Source of the DNA: an uncultured Faecalibacterium sp.
GTDB lineage: Bacteria > Bacillota > Clostridia > Oscillospirales > Ruminococcaceae
Direction of reading: 5' to 3'
Assembly (NCBI GenBank): GCA_934547065.1
Contig: CAKTEF010000012.1
Coordinates: 1 to 52,407, forward strand
DNA length: 52,407 nt
Below, piece by piece: positions 43,553-52,369 of this stretch. Position 1 is the first letter of the stretch, and each line of letters starts with the position of its first letter. Under the pieces are notes generated by a model. It worked only from the letters and a program-made list of their open reading frames with translations, ran no database searches and had not been told where the DNA came from. Both the position numbers and the translations under genes were made by a program.

Positions 43553-46156
43553 ATGGCAACCGGAATTTTGCGCATTCAGGCGTTTCTTGCGCGGCAGTCG
43601 GCCCCACTGGAGGGGGTCACAGTGACCGTGGCGGGCGATGGCTTTACGGTGACCCGCACCACCGATGCCGCAGGCAATGCCGGGGATGTGGTCATCTCAG
43701 CCCCGGCCTGCGCCCTTTCGCTGGACGAGAGCAACACCACCACCCGCCCCTACGCGGTGTGCAGCCTGACGGCCGCCCGGCCGGGCTACCGCACCGTCCG
43801 CATCCAGGGGGTTCAGATCTTTGCCGGGCAGGTCACCCTGGCCCAGCCGGAGATGATCCCGGAAACGGAGGAGGGCCGCGCCGTGCCCAACCCGCCCGTG
43901 GTCATCCCGGAGCACGCCCTGTTCTCCGGCAGCGGCGGCAGCGGCCCGGTTCCGGCGGAGGCGTGTGTGCCCCGCGTGCTGGACCGGGTGATCGTGCCCA
44001 AGAACATCACGGTCCACCTGGGGCGGCCCGCCGCTTCGGCCAGGAATGTCACGGTCTCGTTCCGCAAATACATCGCCAATGTGGCTTCCAGCGAGGTGTA
44101 CCCCACCTGGCCGGAGCAGGCGCTGCGGGCCAACATCCACTGCCAGATCTCGCTGGCGCTCAACCGCATCTACACCGAGTGGTACCCCAGCAAGGGATAC
44201 ACTTTCAACATCACCAATTCCACCAGCTACGACCAGTATTATGTCCACGGCCGCACAGTGTTTGAGGTGATGGTCCGGCTGACGGACGACATCTTCAACA
44301 CCTACCTGCGCAAAAGGGGCACAGTCAACCCCTATTATTCGGAATACTGCGACGGCAAGTCCGTCACCTGTCCGGGCCTCAAGCAGTGGGGCACGGTCAC
44401 GCTGGCCAACCAGGGCCGCAATGCCCTGAGCATCCTGCGGTATTACTATGGCAGCGACATCGAGATCGTGCGGACGAATCGTATCCAGTCCATCCCGCAG
44501 AGCTACCCCGGAAGCCCGCTGCGGCAGGGGAGCACCGGCGCGGCGGTCTTCACACTGCAGCGTCAGCTCAACCGCATCACCAAAGATTACCCGTTCCTCG
44601 GCCTGCTGACCGTGGACGGCATCTTCGGCTCCGCCATGAGGGAAACCGTCAGGCGGTTCCAGCGGCAGTTCAACCTGACCGCCGACGGTGTGGTGGGGCG
44701 GCAGACCTGGTACAAGATCAGCTATATTTATGTCTCGGTCAAGGACCTGGCCGAGCTGACCAGCGAGGGCGAAACGGCCACCGGCACCCTTTCGGACGGT
44801 ACCTGGGGCGGGACCACTCTGCGGCAGGGCAGCACCGGCAGCGCCGTGGAGCAGCTGCAGTTCTGGCTGAACACGCTGGCCCAGTACGAAAGCTCCATCC
44901 CCTCGGTCACGGTGGACGGCGTTTACGGCAGCGGCACGGCGGCGGCGGTCCGGGCGTTCCAGCGCCGCTATGGGCTGACCGTGGACGGCGTGGCAGGCCG
45001 CACGACCTGGACCGAGCTGTACAATCAGTTCCGCAGCATCCAGTCCGACAACGGCACCCCCAACGCTTACCCCGGAACCGCCCTGCGCCAGGGAGCCCGC
45101 GGGCAGAACGTCCGGCTGATCCAGTTCTGGCTCAAGATCGCCCGCACCGTCTATTCCAGCCTGAACCAGGTCACGGTGGACGGCGTGTTCGGCGCCGCCA
45201 CAGCGGCAGCCGTGCGGCGGTTCCAGACCTACTTCGGCCTGACCGGCGACGGCGTGGTGGGCCGCACCACCTGGAACAAGCTGTACGAAGTGTACAACGA
45301 CATTGCCAACAAGCTGCTTTCGTCCAAGCTGCGCCCCGGCGAATACCCCGGCGTGCTGAAGCGGGGCAGCAGCGGAACCGCTGTGCGGGAGCTGCAGTTC
45401 TACCTCTACCTCATGAGCGCCTACGAGAGCAGCATCCCGGCTGTGTCCATCGACGGCAGCTTCGGGGCTGCTACGGAAGCGGCCGTGCGGGCCTACCAGC
45501 GCTATGCCGGATTGACCGTGGACGGCATCGTGGGCCGCACTACCTGGAATTCGCTCTACGGCAAGGCCTCGGCCCTGCGCAGTTCCGGGCCGGTAGTCAC
45601 GCTGAAACGCCTGCCCTATCCCGGGACCCCGCTCACCGTGGGGACCGAGAGCAGCGCGGTGCTCTACTACACCCTGCTGCTCCGGCGCATTGCCTACTAT
45701 TTTGACAGCGTGGAGGATCCGCCCCTGTCCCCGGCCTATACCGAGGAAACAGCGGCTGCCACCCGCAGCGTGCAGGCCCTGCTCGGCCTGCCGGAAACGG
45801 GCATTGCCGATGCCGGGACCTGGGCGGCGGCCGAGGCGCTGAGTCTGGAGCTGGCGGCCCGGACCCCAAACCCGGACCGGGATGCCGAACAGGGTCTGGC
45901 CTACCCGGACCGGGCCGCGGGCGAGGGGAGCGTCGGCCCGGAGGTGGCGCAGATCGAGCAGTGGCTCAACGGGCGGGCCGCCCTTTACTGCACCGAGGGC
46001 TTTGTGCCCGAGAACGCCGCCTTTGGCCCGGAGGATGCCGAGGCCGTGCGGGCTGCCCAGCGCCGGGCCGGGCTGGAAGTCAACGGCACCGTCGGGCGCG
46101 AGACCTGGGCGGCCCTGTATGCCCAAAGCGGCAATTGCACACCGGAGGAGGGGTGA
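43553..46156 (+). CDS. Multidomain SpoIID-like protein with six peptidoglycan-binding repeats
   Basis: 867 aa, no signal peptide. Residues 5-95 look like a carboxypeptidase-regulatory beta-sandwich (GVTVTVAGDGFTVTRTTDAAG). Residues about 165-305 resemble SpoIID, the glycan-strand lytic enzyme/amidase enhancer; the segment WPEQALRANIHC aligns with WPxEALKAQAVA, so the usual catalytic Glu seems shifted or replaced by Gln. From 318 come PG_binding_1 repeats ending in GR.TW at about 318-390, 423-500, 515-590 and 605-685, a worn one near 700-775 and a last one near 790-860. The M15-like gene follows three bases after the stop. Role unknown; spore or phage lysis proteins are nearest in style. Confidence 0.82.
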   Translation: MATGILRIQAFLARQSAPLEGVTVTVAGDGFTVTRTTDAAGNAGDVVISAPACALSLDESNTTTRPYAVCSLTAARPGYRTVRIQGVQIFAGQVTLAQPEMIPETEEGRAVPNPPVVIPEHALFSGSGGSGPVPAEACVPRVLDRVIVPKNITVHLGRPAASARNVTVSFRKYIANVASSEVYPTWPEQALRANIHCQISLALNRIYTEWYPSKGYTFNITNSTSYDQYYVHGRTVFEVMVRLTDDIFNTYLRKRGTVNPYYSEYCDGKSVTCPGLKQWGTVTLANQGRNALSILRYYYGSDIEIVRTNRIQSIPQSYPGSPLRQGSTGAAVFTLQRQLNRITKDYPFLGLLTVDGIFGSAMRETVRRFQRQFNLTADGVVGRQTWYKISYIYVSVKDLAELTSEGETATGTLSDGTWGGTTLRQGSTGSAVEQLQFWLNTLAQYESSIPSVTVDGVYGSGTAAAVRAFQRRYGLTVDGVAGRTTWTELYNQFRSIQSDNGTPNAYPGTALRQGARGQNVRLIQFWLKIARTVYSSLNQVTVDGVFGAATAAAVRRFQTYFGLTGDGVVGRTTWNKLYEVYNDIANKLLSSKLRPGEYPGVLKRGSSGTAVRELQFYLYLMSAYESSIPAVSIDGSFGAATEAAVRAYQRYAGLTVDGIVGRTTWNSLYGKASALRSSGPVVTLKRLPYPGTPLTVGTESSAVLYYTLLLRRIAYYFDSVEDPPLSPAYTEETAAATRSVQALLGLPETGIADAGTWAAAEALSLELAARTPNPDRDAEQGLAYPDRAAGEGSVGPEVAQIEQWLNGRAALYCTEGFVPENAAFGPEDAEAVRAAQRRAGLEVNGTVGRETWAALYAQSGNCTPEEG

Positions 46157-46159
46157 ATC

Positions 46160-46852
46160 ATGGCACGGTTGCTTGTGTACGATGCCTATGAGAATAAAGT
46201 TTACACCTATAACAGCCTGAACGAGAACGATCCGATGCCGTACAGCACCGAGCGCACCCTGACGCTGCGGGAGTTCCGGGGCAAATCGAACAGCCCGGTG
46301 CTCTGGACCACCATTGCGGCCATGGAAGCCTGGAACCTGACCCGCCGCAAATACGGCAGGGGCATCCCCGTGGGCTATGCGTTCCGCCGCATCTGGGAGG
46401 GCGGCCACGGCACCCGCAGCCAGCATTACGCCGGGGTGGCCTTTGATGTGGGCCAGAGCCTGAGCCAGACCCAGCGCAGGGCCATCTACAATGCGGCCCG
46501 CGCGTCCGGGGCCTGGGGCTATGTGGAGCCGCTCAGCCAGACCCCCACCTGGGTCCACTTTGACCGCCGCTACGGCACCCCGGCCTGCCGTGGGACCACA
46601 GCCGGGTATCCCACCCTGCGCCGGGGCAGCCGGGGCTGCTACGTGATGATCTTACAGGATGCCCTTTCCACGCTGGGCTACCGGACCGGAACCCGCATCG
46701 ACGGGCTGTTTGGCAGCAAGACCGAGGAGGCTTTGCGCGGCTACCAGCGGCGCACCAGCCTTTCGGTGGACGGGGTGTGCGGCTGCAACACCTGGAAAAA
46801 GATCACCACGGCCGTCATCGGCATCGGGCGGACCAGGACCACCATCGACTGA
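46160..46852 (+). CDS. M15-type peptidoglycan peptidase with PG-binding domain
   Basis: 230 aa. The catalytic zinc site is visible as His89 and Asp96 in SQHYAGVAFDVG and His133 in TWVHFD, the D-Ala-D-Ala/M15A pattern. A C-terminal PG_binding_1 domain (about 150-215) shows LRRGSRGCYVMILQDAL and RIDGLFGSKTEEALRGYQ. No signal peptide. GGAGGAGGGG precedes the ATG and the gene starts three bases after its partner, so they form a unit for wall cutting, probably exported without Sec or released on lysis. Confidence 0.87.
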   Translation: MARLLVYDAYENKVYTYNSLNENDPMPYSTERTLTLREFRGKSNSPVLWTTIAAMEAWNLTRRKYGRGIPVGYAFRRIWEGGHGTRSQHYAGVAFDVGQSLSQTQRRAIYNAARASGAWGYVEPLSQTPTWVHFDRRYGTPACRGTTAGYPTLRRGSRGCYVMILQDALSTLGYRTGTRIDGLFGSKTEEALRGYQRRTSLSVDGVCGCNTWKKITTAVIGIGRTRTTID

Positions 46853-46854
46853 GC

Positions 46855-46891
46855 AAAAAAAACAAGGCAGGGGCTGCGGCCTCTGCCTTGT
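46855..46891 (-). terminator. Terminator of the PBP5-like gene
   Basis: Stem ACAAGGCAG/CTGCCTTGT with T8 on the minus strand; it also serves the converging M15 gene weakly. Confidence 0.88.
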
Positions 46892-46902
46892 GTGGTTTGC
46901 GG

Positions 46903-48243
46903 TCATCTCCGGTGGATCTTTTTGCCCGGCCTGCGCCGGTTCCAGGCGTTCAGCAGCACCCACAGGCCGTAGATCAGCAGGGTGAGCAGGCTGAGGACCA
47001 GCACCACTTTCAGGTACAGGCTGTGGAAAAAAGCCTGCACCCTGGAAAGGGTGAACAGCAGGGCGTTCTGGTGTACGTCCTGCCCGGCGATCAGGTTGAC
47101 CACGCCGATGGTCTCCCCGGCCAGCTTCAGTTCCACCGTGCCGATCACATCGCCCTGCTGGATGGGGGCGGTGGCGTATTCGGGCAGATGGAAGTATTTC
47201 TGGGTCACGGTGCCGTCGCCGGTGGAGGGCAGCAGCGTCATCATGCTGTCGTCCGGGTACAGCTGCAGCGTGTCGGTGTCGGAGGAGTACTTCACCGGGA
47301 TCTCGGCCAGCGCCTGGTCGGTATCCAGCGCCGACTGGATGGAAAAGTTCTCAAACACCCAGTCGATCAGCTTGGTCGTCTCGTACAGGGCCGGGCGGCG
47401 GTTCGCGTAGCCGTATTCGTCGCAGGTGTCGGGGCTCTGCATGATGCAGAAGATATAGGTGGCCCCGTTCTGGTTGGCCCAGGAGACATAGCTCTGGTCG
47501 CCGTGGTCGTTTTTGTAGGCCATCACGTCGCACATGCCGCCCTGCATGGCGCTGCGGTAAAAGCTGCCGCCGCTGGTGCGGTTCAGCGCCACGTTCTGGC
47601 TCAGCAGCACAAAGCTCTTGGCATGCTTTTCCTTGGCGGGCATGGTGAAGGTGGGCGCGGCGGAGATCTCGCGGAACGCATCAAAGCTCATGAGGTAGCG
47701 CAGGATCAGGTACATGTCCACGGCACAGGTGGTGTTGCCGCTGTCCAGCCCGCAGGCATCGGTCCAGGTGCTGGCCGTGGTGCCGATGCGCTGCGAAAGC
47801 GTGTTCATCTGGCTCACCCAGCCCGCCAGGTCCCCGCCCGAAAGCGTGTACGCCAGGCCCATGGCGGCCTCGTTCGCGTTGCGCGTGACCATGGCATACA
47901 GCGCCTCGCGGTAGGTGAACGTCTCGCCGGAGCGCATGTCGGCGTTATCCGTGTTGTGAACATAGTCCGAGATGGCAAACGGCATGGTGAACGTGCTGTC
48001 CAGCTGGTCGGCGTAATTGGTCAGCACCAGCGCAACAGTCATATACTTGGTCAGCCCCCCGGCGGATACCGGTTTCCGGCTGTTTTTTTCGTAAACGATG
48101 ATGTTGGTGTCGGTGTTCACGAGATAGGCGCTCTGGGCCTTGACCTCGTACACGGTGCTGGGGTCGAACATGGCCCCGGCGGTTACGGCAAAGCAGCTGA
48201 ACAGAACGGCAAACGAGAGGAGCAGTGCAAAAATACGTTTCAT
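46903..48243 (-). CDS. D,D-carboxypeptidase (PBP5/DacA-like) homologue, catalytic motifs lost
   Basis: 446 aa. It has a signal peptide (MKRIFALLLSFAVLFSC), the overall DacA/DacF fold with NTDTNIIVYEKNSRKPVSA and MRSGETFTYREALYAMV, a C-terminal beta domain and a final membrane anchor (about 405-430) with a basic tail. All three active-site motifs are altered: the SxxK position reads GLTK (63-66), SxN reads NAN (122-124) and KTG reads QGG (234-236). It is therefore predicted to be a pseudo-enzyme, perhaps a wall-binding or regulatory protein. GAGGGA lies about ten bases before the ATG; the upstream 24 codons lack a site. Confidence 0.85.
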   Translation of the reverse strand: MKRIFALLLSFAVLFSCFAVTAGAMFDPSTVYEVKAQSAYLVNTDTNIIVYEKNSRKPVSAGGLTKYMTVALVLTNYADQLDSTFTMPFAISDYVHNTDNADMRSGETFTYREALYAMVTRNANEAAMGLAYTLSGGDLAGWVSQMNTLSQRIGTTASTWTDACGLDSGNTTCAVDMYLILRYLMSFDAFREISAAPTFTMPAKEKHAKSFVLLSQNVALNRTSGGSFYRSAMQGGMCDVMAYKNDHGDQSYVSWANQNGATYIFCIMQSPDTCDEYGYANRRPALYETTKLIDWVFENFSIQSALDTDQALAEIPVKYSSDTDTLQLYPDDSMMTLLPSTGDGTVTQKYFHLPEYATAPIQQGDVIGTVELKLAGETIGVVNLIAGQDVHQNALLFTLSRVQAFFHSLYLKVVLVLSLLTLLIYGLWVLLNAWNRRRPGKKIHRR

Positions 48244-48422
48244 GTGGACAATTCCCTCAAAAAGCGATATGATATAAAAGCCGGAGCATCTGCCCGGAAA
48301 TGACAAAAACTGCAAAGCCCCGGCTGTGCCGGGGAGCTTGATACTTTATTATAATAACAGGTTTGCCGCGCAGAGACAAGGGCTTTGGAGCGGTTTCACA
48401 AAGCGGCAGGAGGACAACGGCC

Positions 48423-49106
48423 ATGGTATATCTGACAGGCGACACACACGGCGAGCTGGACCGGTTCCGGCATGGGAAGCTGCGCTGGCTTGGCAAACGG
48501 GACATTGTGGTGGTGCTGGGCGATTTCGGCTTTGTGTGGGACGGCAGCAAGGAGGAGCAGAAAAAGCTGGACTGGCTGCGCAAGCGCCCCTACACGCTGC
48601 TGTTTCTGGACGGCAGCCACGAAAATTATGACCTGCTGGCCCGGTATCCCACCGAGGAAAAATTCGGCGGCAGGGTGCAGGCGCTGGGCGGCAATGTGTA
48701 TCACGTCTGCCGGGGCAGCGTGCTGGAGCTGGAGGGCAAGCGTTACCTCTGCTTTGGCGGCAGCGAGAGCCCCGACCGCGAGGACCGGGAGCAGGGCTTC
48801 AACTGGTGGCCGCAGGAAATGCCGTCGGACGAGGAATATGCGTTCTGTGAGCAGACGCTGGAGGCCAGCCACTGGCAGGTGGACTATGTGCTGACGCACG
48901 ATGCACCCAGCAAGTTCCTGGATTTTTCCGCGCTGGCGGCAGGGGAGTCGAACCGGCTGCACCTGTTTTTGGACAGCATCGTGATGAAACTGCAGTATGA
49001 GCAGTGGTATTTTGGCTGCTACCACAAGGATGTGCAGCTTTCCACCAAAAGCCGCTGCGTGTTCTGCGATGTGATCCCCATGGGTGAGCGGCACACAAAA
49101 AAATAA
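48423..49106 (+). CDS. Calcineurin-like metallophosphoesterase
   Basis: 227 aa. Metal-binding motifs are visible in order: TGDTHGE (D-x-H), LGDFGFVWDG (GD), GSHENYDLL (GN-type with H), and LTHDAPS and YFGCYHKD (C-terminal His pairs). The group acts on nucleotides or phosphoproteins; target unknown. ATG 48423 has AGGAGG nine bases before. A terminator shared with recG follows. Confidence 0.88.
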   Translation: MVYLTGDTHGELDRFRHGKLRWLGKRDIVVVLGDFGFVWDGSKEEQKKLDWLRKRPYTLLFLDGSHENYDLLARYPTEEKFGGRVQALGGNVYHVCRGSVLELEGKRYLCFGGSESPDREDREQGFNWWPQEMPSDEEYAFCEQTLEASHWQVDYVLTHDAPSKFLDFSALAAGESNRLHLFLDSIVMKLQYEQWYFGCYHKDVQLSTKSRCVFCDVIPMGERHTKK

Positions 49107-49120
49107 AAAAGAACCACCAA

Positions 49121-49158
49121 AAAACGCGCAGGCTTATCAAAAAGTCTGCGCGTTTTTG
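49121..49158. terminator. Bidirectional terminator between the phosphoesterase and recG
   Basis: Stem AAAACGCGCAG/CTGCGCGTTTT with A- and T-runs on either side. Confidence 0.88.
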
Positions 49159-49164
49159 GTGTCA

Positions 49165-51213
49165 TCAATTCAGTGCCCCGGCCTTTTCAAACATCTGCTC
49201 CACCTGGGCGGCCAGAAGCGCGTGCTCCGGGGCGCTCAGAAGCGGGTCGGCGGCCAGTAGGGCGGCGGCTTCGCTCTGGGCGGCGTGCAGGGTGCGGGTA
49301 TCGTTCATCAGGTCCGCGATCTGTAAGGTGGGCAGGCCGTGCTGGCGGCTGCCGAAAAAGTCGCCCGGCCCCCGCGTTTCCAGGTCGAACTGTGCCACGG
49401 CAAAGCCGTCGGAGGTGGAACAGAGGAATTTCAGCCGCTTCTGCACGCTTTCCGAAGCGTTGTCGCTGACCAGAAAGCACCAGCTCTCGGCGGCACCGCG
49501 GCCCACCCGGCCCCGCAGCTGGTGCAGCGCGCTCAGGCCGTAGCGCTCGGCGTTTTCGATCACCATTACGGTGGCGTTGGGCACATCCACGCCCACCTCG
49601 ATCACGGTGGTGGACACCAGCGCATCCAGCCGCCCGGCCTTGAAATCCTCCATCACGGCGGCCTTTTCTTTCGGCTTGAGCTTGCCGTGCATCAGGCCCA
49701 CCCGGCGCTGGGGCAGCAGCGCCTTGGCGGTCTCCTCGTAATAGGTCTTGACGGCGTTCAGCCCGCCGTCCGGCGTGTCCTCAATGGCGGGGCAGACGAT
49801 GTATCCCTGCCGCCCCGCGTCGATCTCCCGATCCAAAAAGCCGTACAGATCCCGCCGCTTTTTCCCGGTGATGCACCGCGTTTTGACCGGCTTGCGGCCC
49901 GGCGGCAGCTCGTCCAGGATGGAGATGTCCAGATCGCCGTAGATCAGCAGGCCCAGCGTGCGGGGGATGGGGGTGGCGCTCATGACCAGCAGGTGGGGGT
50001 TCTGCGCCTTTTCGGCCAGCAGGCCCCGCTGCCGCACGCCAAAGCGGTGCTGCTCGTCCACCACGGCCAGGCCCAGGCGGGCAAACTCCACACCCTCGCT
50101 CAGGATGGCGTGGGTGCCCACCACCAAGTCGGCCTCATCGTTCCGGATGGCGGCAAGCGTCGTGCGCCGGGCGGCGGCTTTCATCCCGCCGGTCAGCAGG
50201 GCCACCCGCATCCCGAAAGGAGCCAGCATCCGGTTCAGGTTCTCGGCGTGCTGGGCGGCCAGGATCTCGGTGGGGGCCAGCAGTGCGGCCTGATAGCCGC
50301 TGCGGATGCAGGCCCAGATGGCGGCGGCGGCCACCAGCGTTTTGCCGCTGCCCACATCGCCCTGAAGCAGTCGGTTCATGGACGTTTCGCCCGCCATGTC
50401 CGCTAAAATTTCCCCCACGGCCCGCTTCTGCGCCCCGGTGGGGGCAAAGGGCAGGGCGGCCCAGAACGGGGCCGGGTCCACCGGGCGCATGGGAGCCCCG
50501 GTGCCCGCCGCGTCGTGATGTTTCATCCGGCCGATGCCCAGCTGAAGCACCAGAAGTTCTTCGTAGATCAACCGCCGCCGGGCCGCAAAGGCCTCATCCT
50601 CGGTGGCCGGGCAGTGGATGGCCCGCACGGCATCTGCCTTGGAAAGCAGGCGGTATTTATGCAGCATCTCCTGGGGCAGCGGGTCCGGCAGCAGCTCGGC
50701 ATGGGGCAGCAACTGCCGGATGCATTTGGCGATCAGGCTGCTGGAAAGCCCCTCCGTCTGGGGGTAAACGGCCTCAAAGGGGGCGGCGGTGATCTGCTGC
50801 CCGGTGCGCACCTGGGGGTTCACCATCTGGCGGCGGAGCATCCCGCCGGTCACGATGCCCTCAAAATAGTATTCCTGCCCCAGTTCCAGTTTCTGGGCGG
50901 CGTAGGGGTTGTTGAACCAGGTGATCTCCAGGCTGGAAACGTCGTCCCCGGCGGTGATCCGCTCCATCCGCCGCCCGCCGGGCAGGATGCGGCCGCCGGG
51001 CTTGGCAAACACCTCGGCCCGGACGACGCATTCCACGTCGGTGGGGGCCTCGGCAATGGAGTAGGGCCTGGTAAAGTCGATGTATTTCCGGGGGTAGTGG
51101 CACAGCAGGTCGGCCAGCGTCACGATGCCCAGCTTCTCGAATCGCTCGGCGGTCTTGGGGCCGACCCCCTTGAGGTAACGCACCGGGGTATCCGGGGCCA
51201 GGGTGGTATGCAT
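49165..51213 (-). CDS. recG: ATP-dependent DNA helicase RecG
   Basis: Branch-migration helicase for stalled forks, 682 aa. The wedge domain runs to about residue 240 with VRYLKGVGPKTAERFEKLGI near the start. Helicase motifs are QGDVGSGKT, VVDEQHRFG (the RecG DEQH box), MSATPIPRTL and HQLRGRVGRG. The start is uncertain: ATG 51213 gives normal length with a poor ribosome site (GGGCGAG), and GTG codons 5-8 codons upstream sit near AAAGGA. The following gene on the same strand upstream is a FUSC-like protein 117 bp away. Confidence 0.94.
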   Translation of the reverse strand: MHTTLAPDTPVRYLKGVGPKTAERFEKLGIVTLADLLCHYPRKYIDFTRPYSIAEAPTDVECVVRAEVFAKPGGRILPGGRRMERITAGDDVSSLEITWFNNPYAAQKLELGQEYYFEGIVTGGMLRRQMVNPQVRTGQQITAAPFEAVYPQTEGLSSSLIAKCIRQLLPHAELLPDPLPQEMLHKYRLLSKADAVRAIHCPATEDEAFAARRRLIYEELLVLQLGIGRMKHHDAAGTGAPMRPVDPAPFWAALPFAPTGAQKRAVGEILADMAGETSMNRLLQGDVGSGKTLVAAAAIWACIRSGYQAALLAPTEILAAQHAENLNRMLAPFGMRVALLTGGMKAAARRTTLAAIRNDEADLVVGTHAILSEGVEFARLGLAVVDEQHRFGVRQRGLLAEKAQNPHLLVMSATPIPRTLGLLIYGDLDISILDELPPGRKPVKTRCITGKKRRDLYGFLDREIDAGRQGYIVCPAIEDTPDGGLNAVKTYYEETAKALLPQRRVGLMHGKLKPKEKAAVMEDFKAGRLDALVSTTVIEVGVDVPNATVMVIENAERYGLSALHQLRGRVGRGAAESWCFLVSDNASESVQKRLKFLCSTSDGFAVAQFDLETRGPGDFFGSRQHGLPTLQIADLMNDTRTLHAAQSEAAALLAADPLLSAPEHALLAAQVEQMFEKAGALN

Positions 51214-51330
51214 CTCGCCCGGCACAGCGCTCACCGTCCTTTCGTAGAGGTAGTATTCCCATTGTAGCACGCAGCCGCCCAAAAGAAAAGCGCCCTGCCT
51301 GCGGCAGAGCGTTGGATGAGGGTGCAAAAC

Positions 51331-51885
51331 TCAGACGGTGGTGTTTTCTTTCCGGAACAGGCCCTTGAAGCCCTCCCACAGGGCCACCACACGCTCCCGC
51401 GGGAGAAGATAGTTGACCAGCAGTGCCGCGATCACGCCGATGGTCGTATCCAGGATGCGGTTGAGCGCATAGGGAACATAGGTCTCGATGGGAGTGCTGA
51501 ACAGCACGATGCACAGCACCACGCCGCCCGGCTGCACGCCGCCCGGCCAGAAATACTGGCACAGCAGGATCAGCACCACGGTGGCGGCCCCCAGCAGCAG
51601 GGCCAGATAAATGGTGTGGCCGCCCTGCGGGAACCAGCGCAGATACAGCCAGAACACCGCAATGGAGAGCAGACCGCCGATCAGGGTGCCGAACAGGCGG
51701 TTGCCGCCGTTCTTGATGGAGTCCGGCATGTCGGTGCCAAGGCCGAAAATGACACCGATGCAGGCAAACGCCGGGTTACGGTCGATCAGGCAGTAGACGA
51801 TGGCCACCAGCATGGCGGTGACGGCCGTTTTGATGGTCCGCCAGCCGACATGCAGCCGGAAATCCTTTTGCGGGAGCTGAAACAT
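51331..51885 (-). CDS. FUSC/aromatic-acid-exporter-like membrane protein
   Basis: 184 aa with six hydrophobic segments in three close pairs, opening LHVGWRTIKTAVTAMLVAIVY and including PAFACIGVIFGLGTDMPDSIKNGGNRLFGTLIGG, the FUSC-type motif around residue 42-75. It lacks the long cytoplasmic tail of full FUSC/ArAE proteins, so it may be a half-size form. Start MFQLPQ with GAGGAAG upstream; the frame extends 19 codons further. Confidence 0.83.
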   Translation of the reverse strand: MFQLPQKDFRLHVGWRTIKTAVTAMLVAIVYCLIDRNPAFACIGVIFGLGTDMPDSIKNGGNRLFGTLIGGLLSIAVFWLYLRWFPQGGHTIYLALLLGAATVVLILLCQYFWPGGVQPGGVVLCIVLFSTPIETYVPYALNRILDTTIGVIAALLVNYLLPRERVVALWEGFKGLFRKENTTV

Positions 51886-51942
51886 GATCTTCTTCCTCTC
51901 TTTTTTGCGCAATCCATAAGTTTCTTTGCCGTTTCTTAGCAT

Positions 51943-52339
51943 AGCACAGAGCAGAGAGGGCAGACAAGGGGTTTGGCGTAAGTAGTTTATTTAACGAAAC
52001 AGTCAAGTGGCAGGGCGTTGGGGAGCTTTCCCGCAGCTTACGGTATTGGCCTGTGTTCCGGTAGCTTTCTCCTCGGACACGAAACGGGCCATTCCATCGC
52101 CCGCCCTATTGCCGCTTTGCGGCAACAGGGTCCCACCCCAGCGGACGGTCCTCGGAGAAACTCCCCTCGCACAGGCCAGGACAGAAGCAGCTTTCCCAGC
52201 AGGGCGGCAGGGAGTTTCCCAAAGCAAGTGTCCGGGGGTGGGGCCCCGGCGCGTCAGCGTTGGGGCGGGGGCGGGACGCACCGAATCACTTGCGTGGGAA
52301 AGCTCCCTAACGCCCTGTCAATGGCCGCACAACAAAAAA
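51943..52339. repeat. Inverted-repeat element, 307 bp, with structured interior
   Basis: Outer arms CAGGGCGTTGGGGAGCTTTCCC (52011-52032; split: CAGGGCGTTGG then GGAGCTTTCCC) and its complement at 52296-52317 match at 21 of 22 positions. Inside are CCTATTGCCGC/GCGGCAACAGG (loop TTT), AAACTCCC/GGGAGTTT and TTTCTCC/GGAGAAA pairs, so the whole unit could fold as one multi-arm structure. No transposase or open frame fits. The bases before 52011 are A+T-rich and hold the upstream region of the FUSC-like gene. Confidence 0.65.
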
Positions 52340-52363
52340 TCCCGGAAGCCGAAGCTTCCGGGA
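52334..52363 (-). terminator. Terminator of the tRNA at the window end
   Basis: Stem TCCCGGAAGC/GCTTCCGGGA with a UUCG loop on the minus strand, followed by T6. Confidence 0.9.
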
Positions 52364-52369
52364 ATCTTT

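Noticed and set aside
43553..46852. Prophage lysis module
   Set aside because: No holin, tail, capsid or integrase genes are nearby; kept only as one possible origin in the findings.
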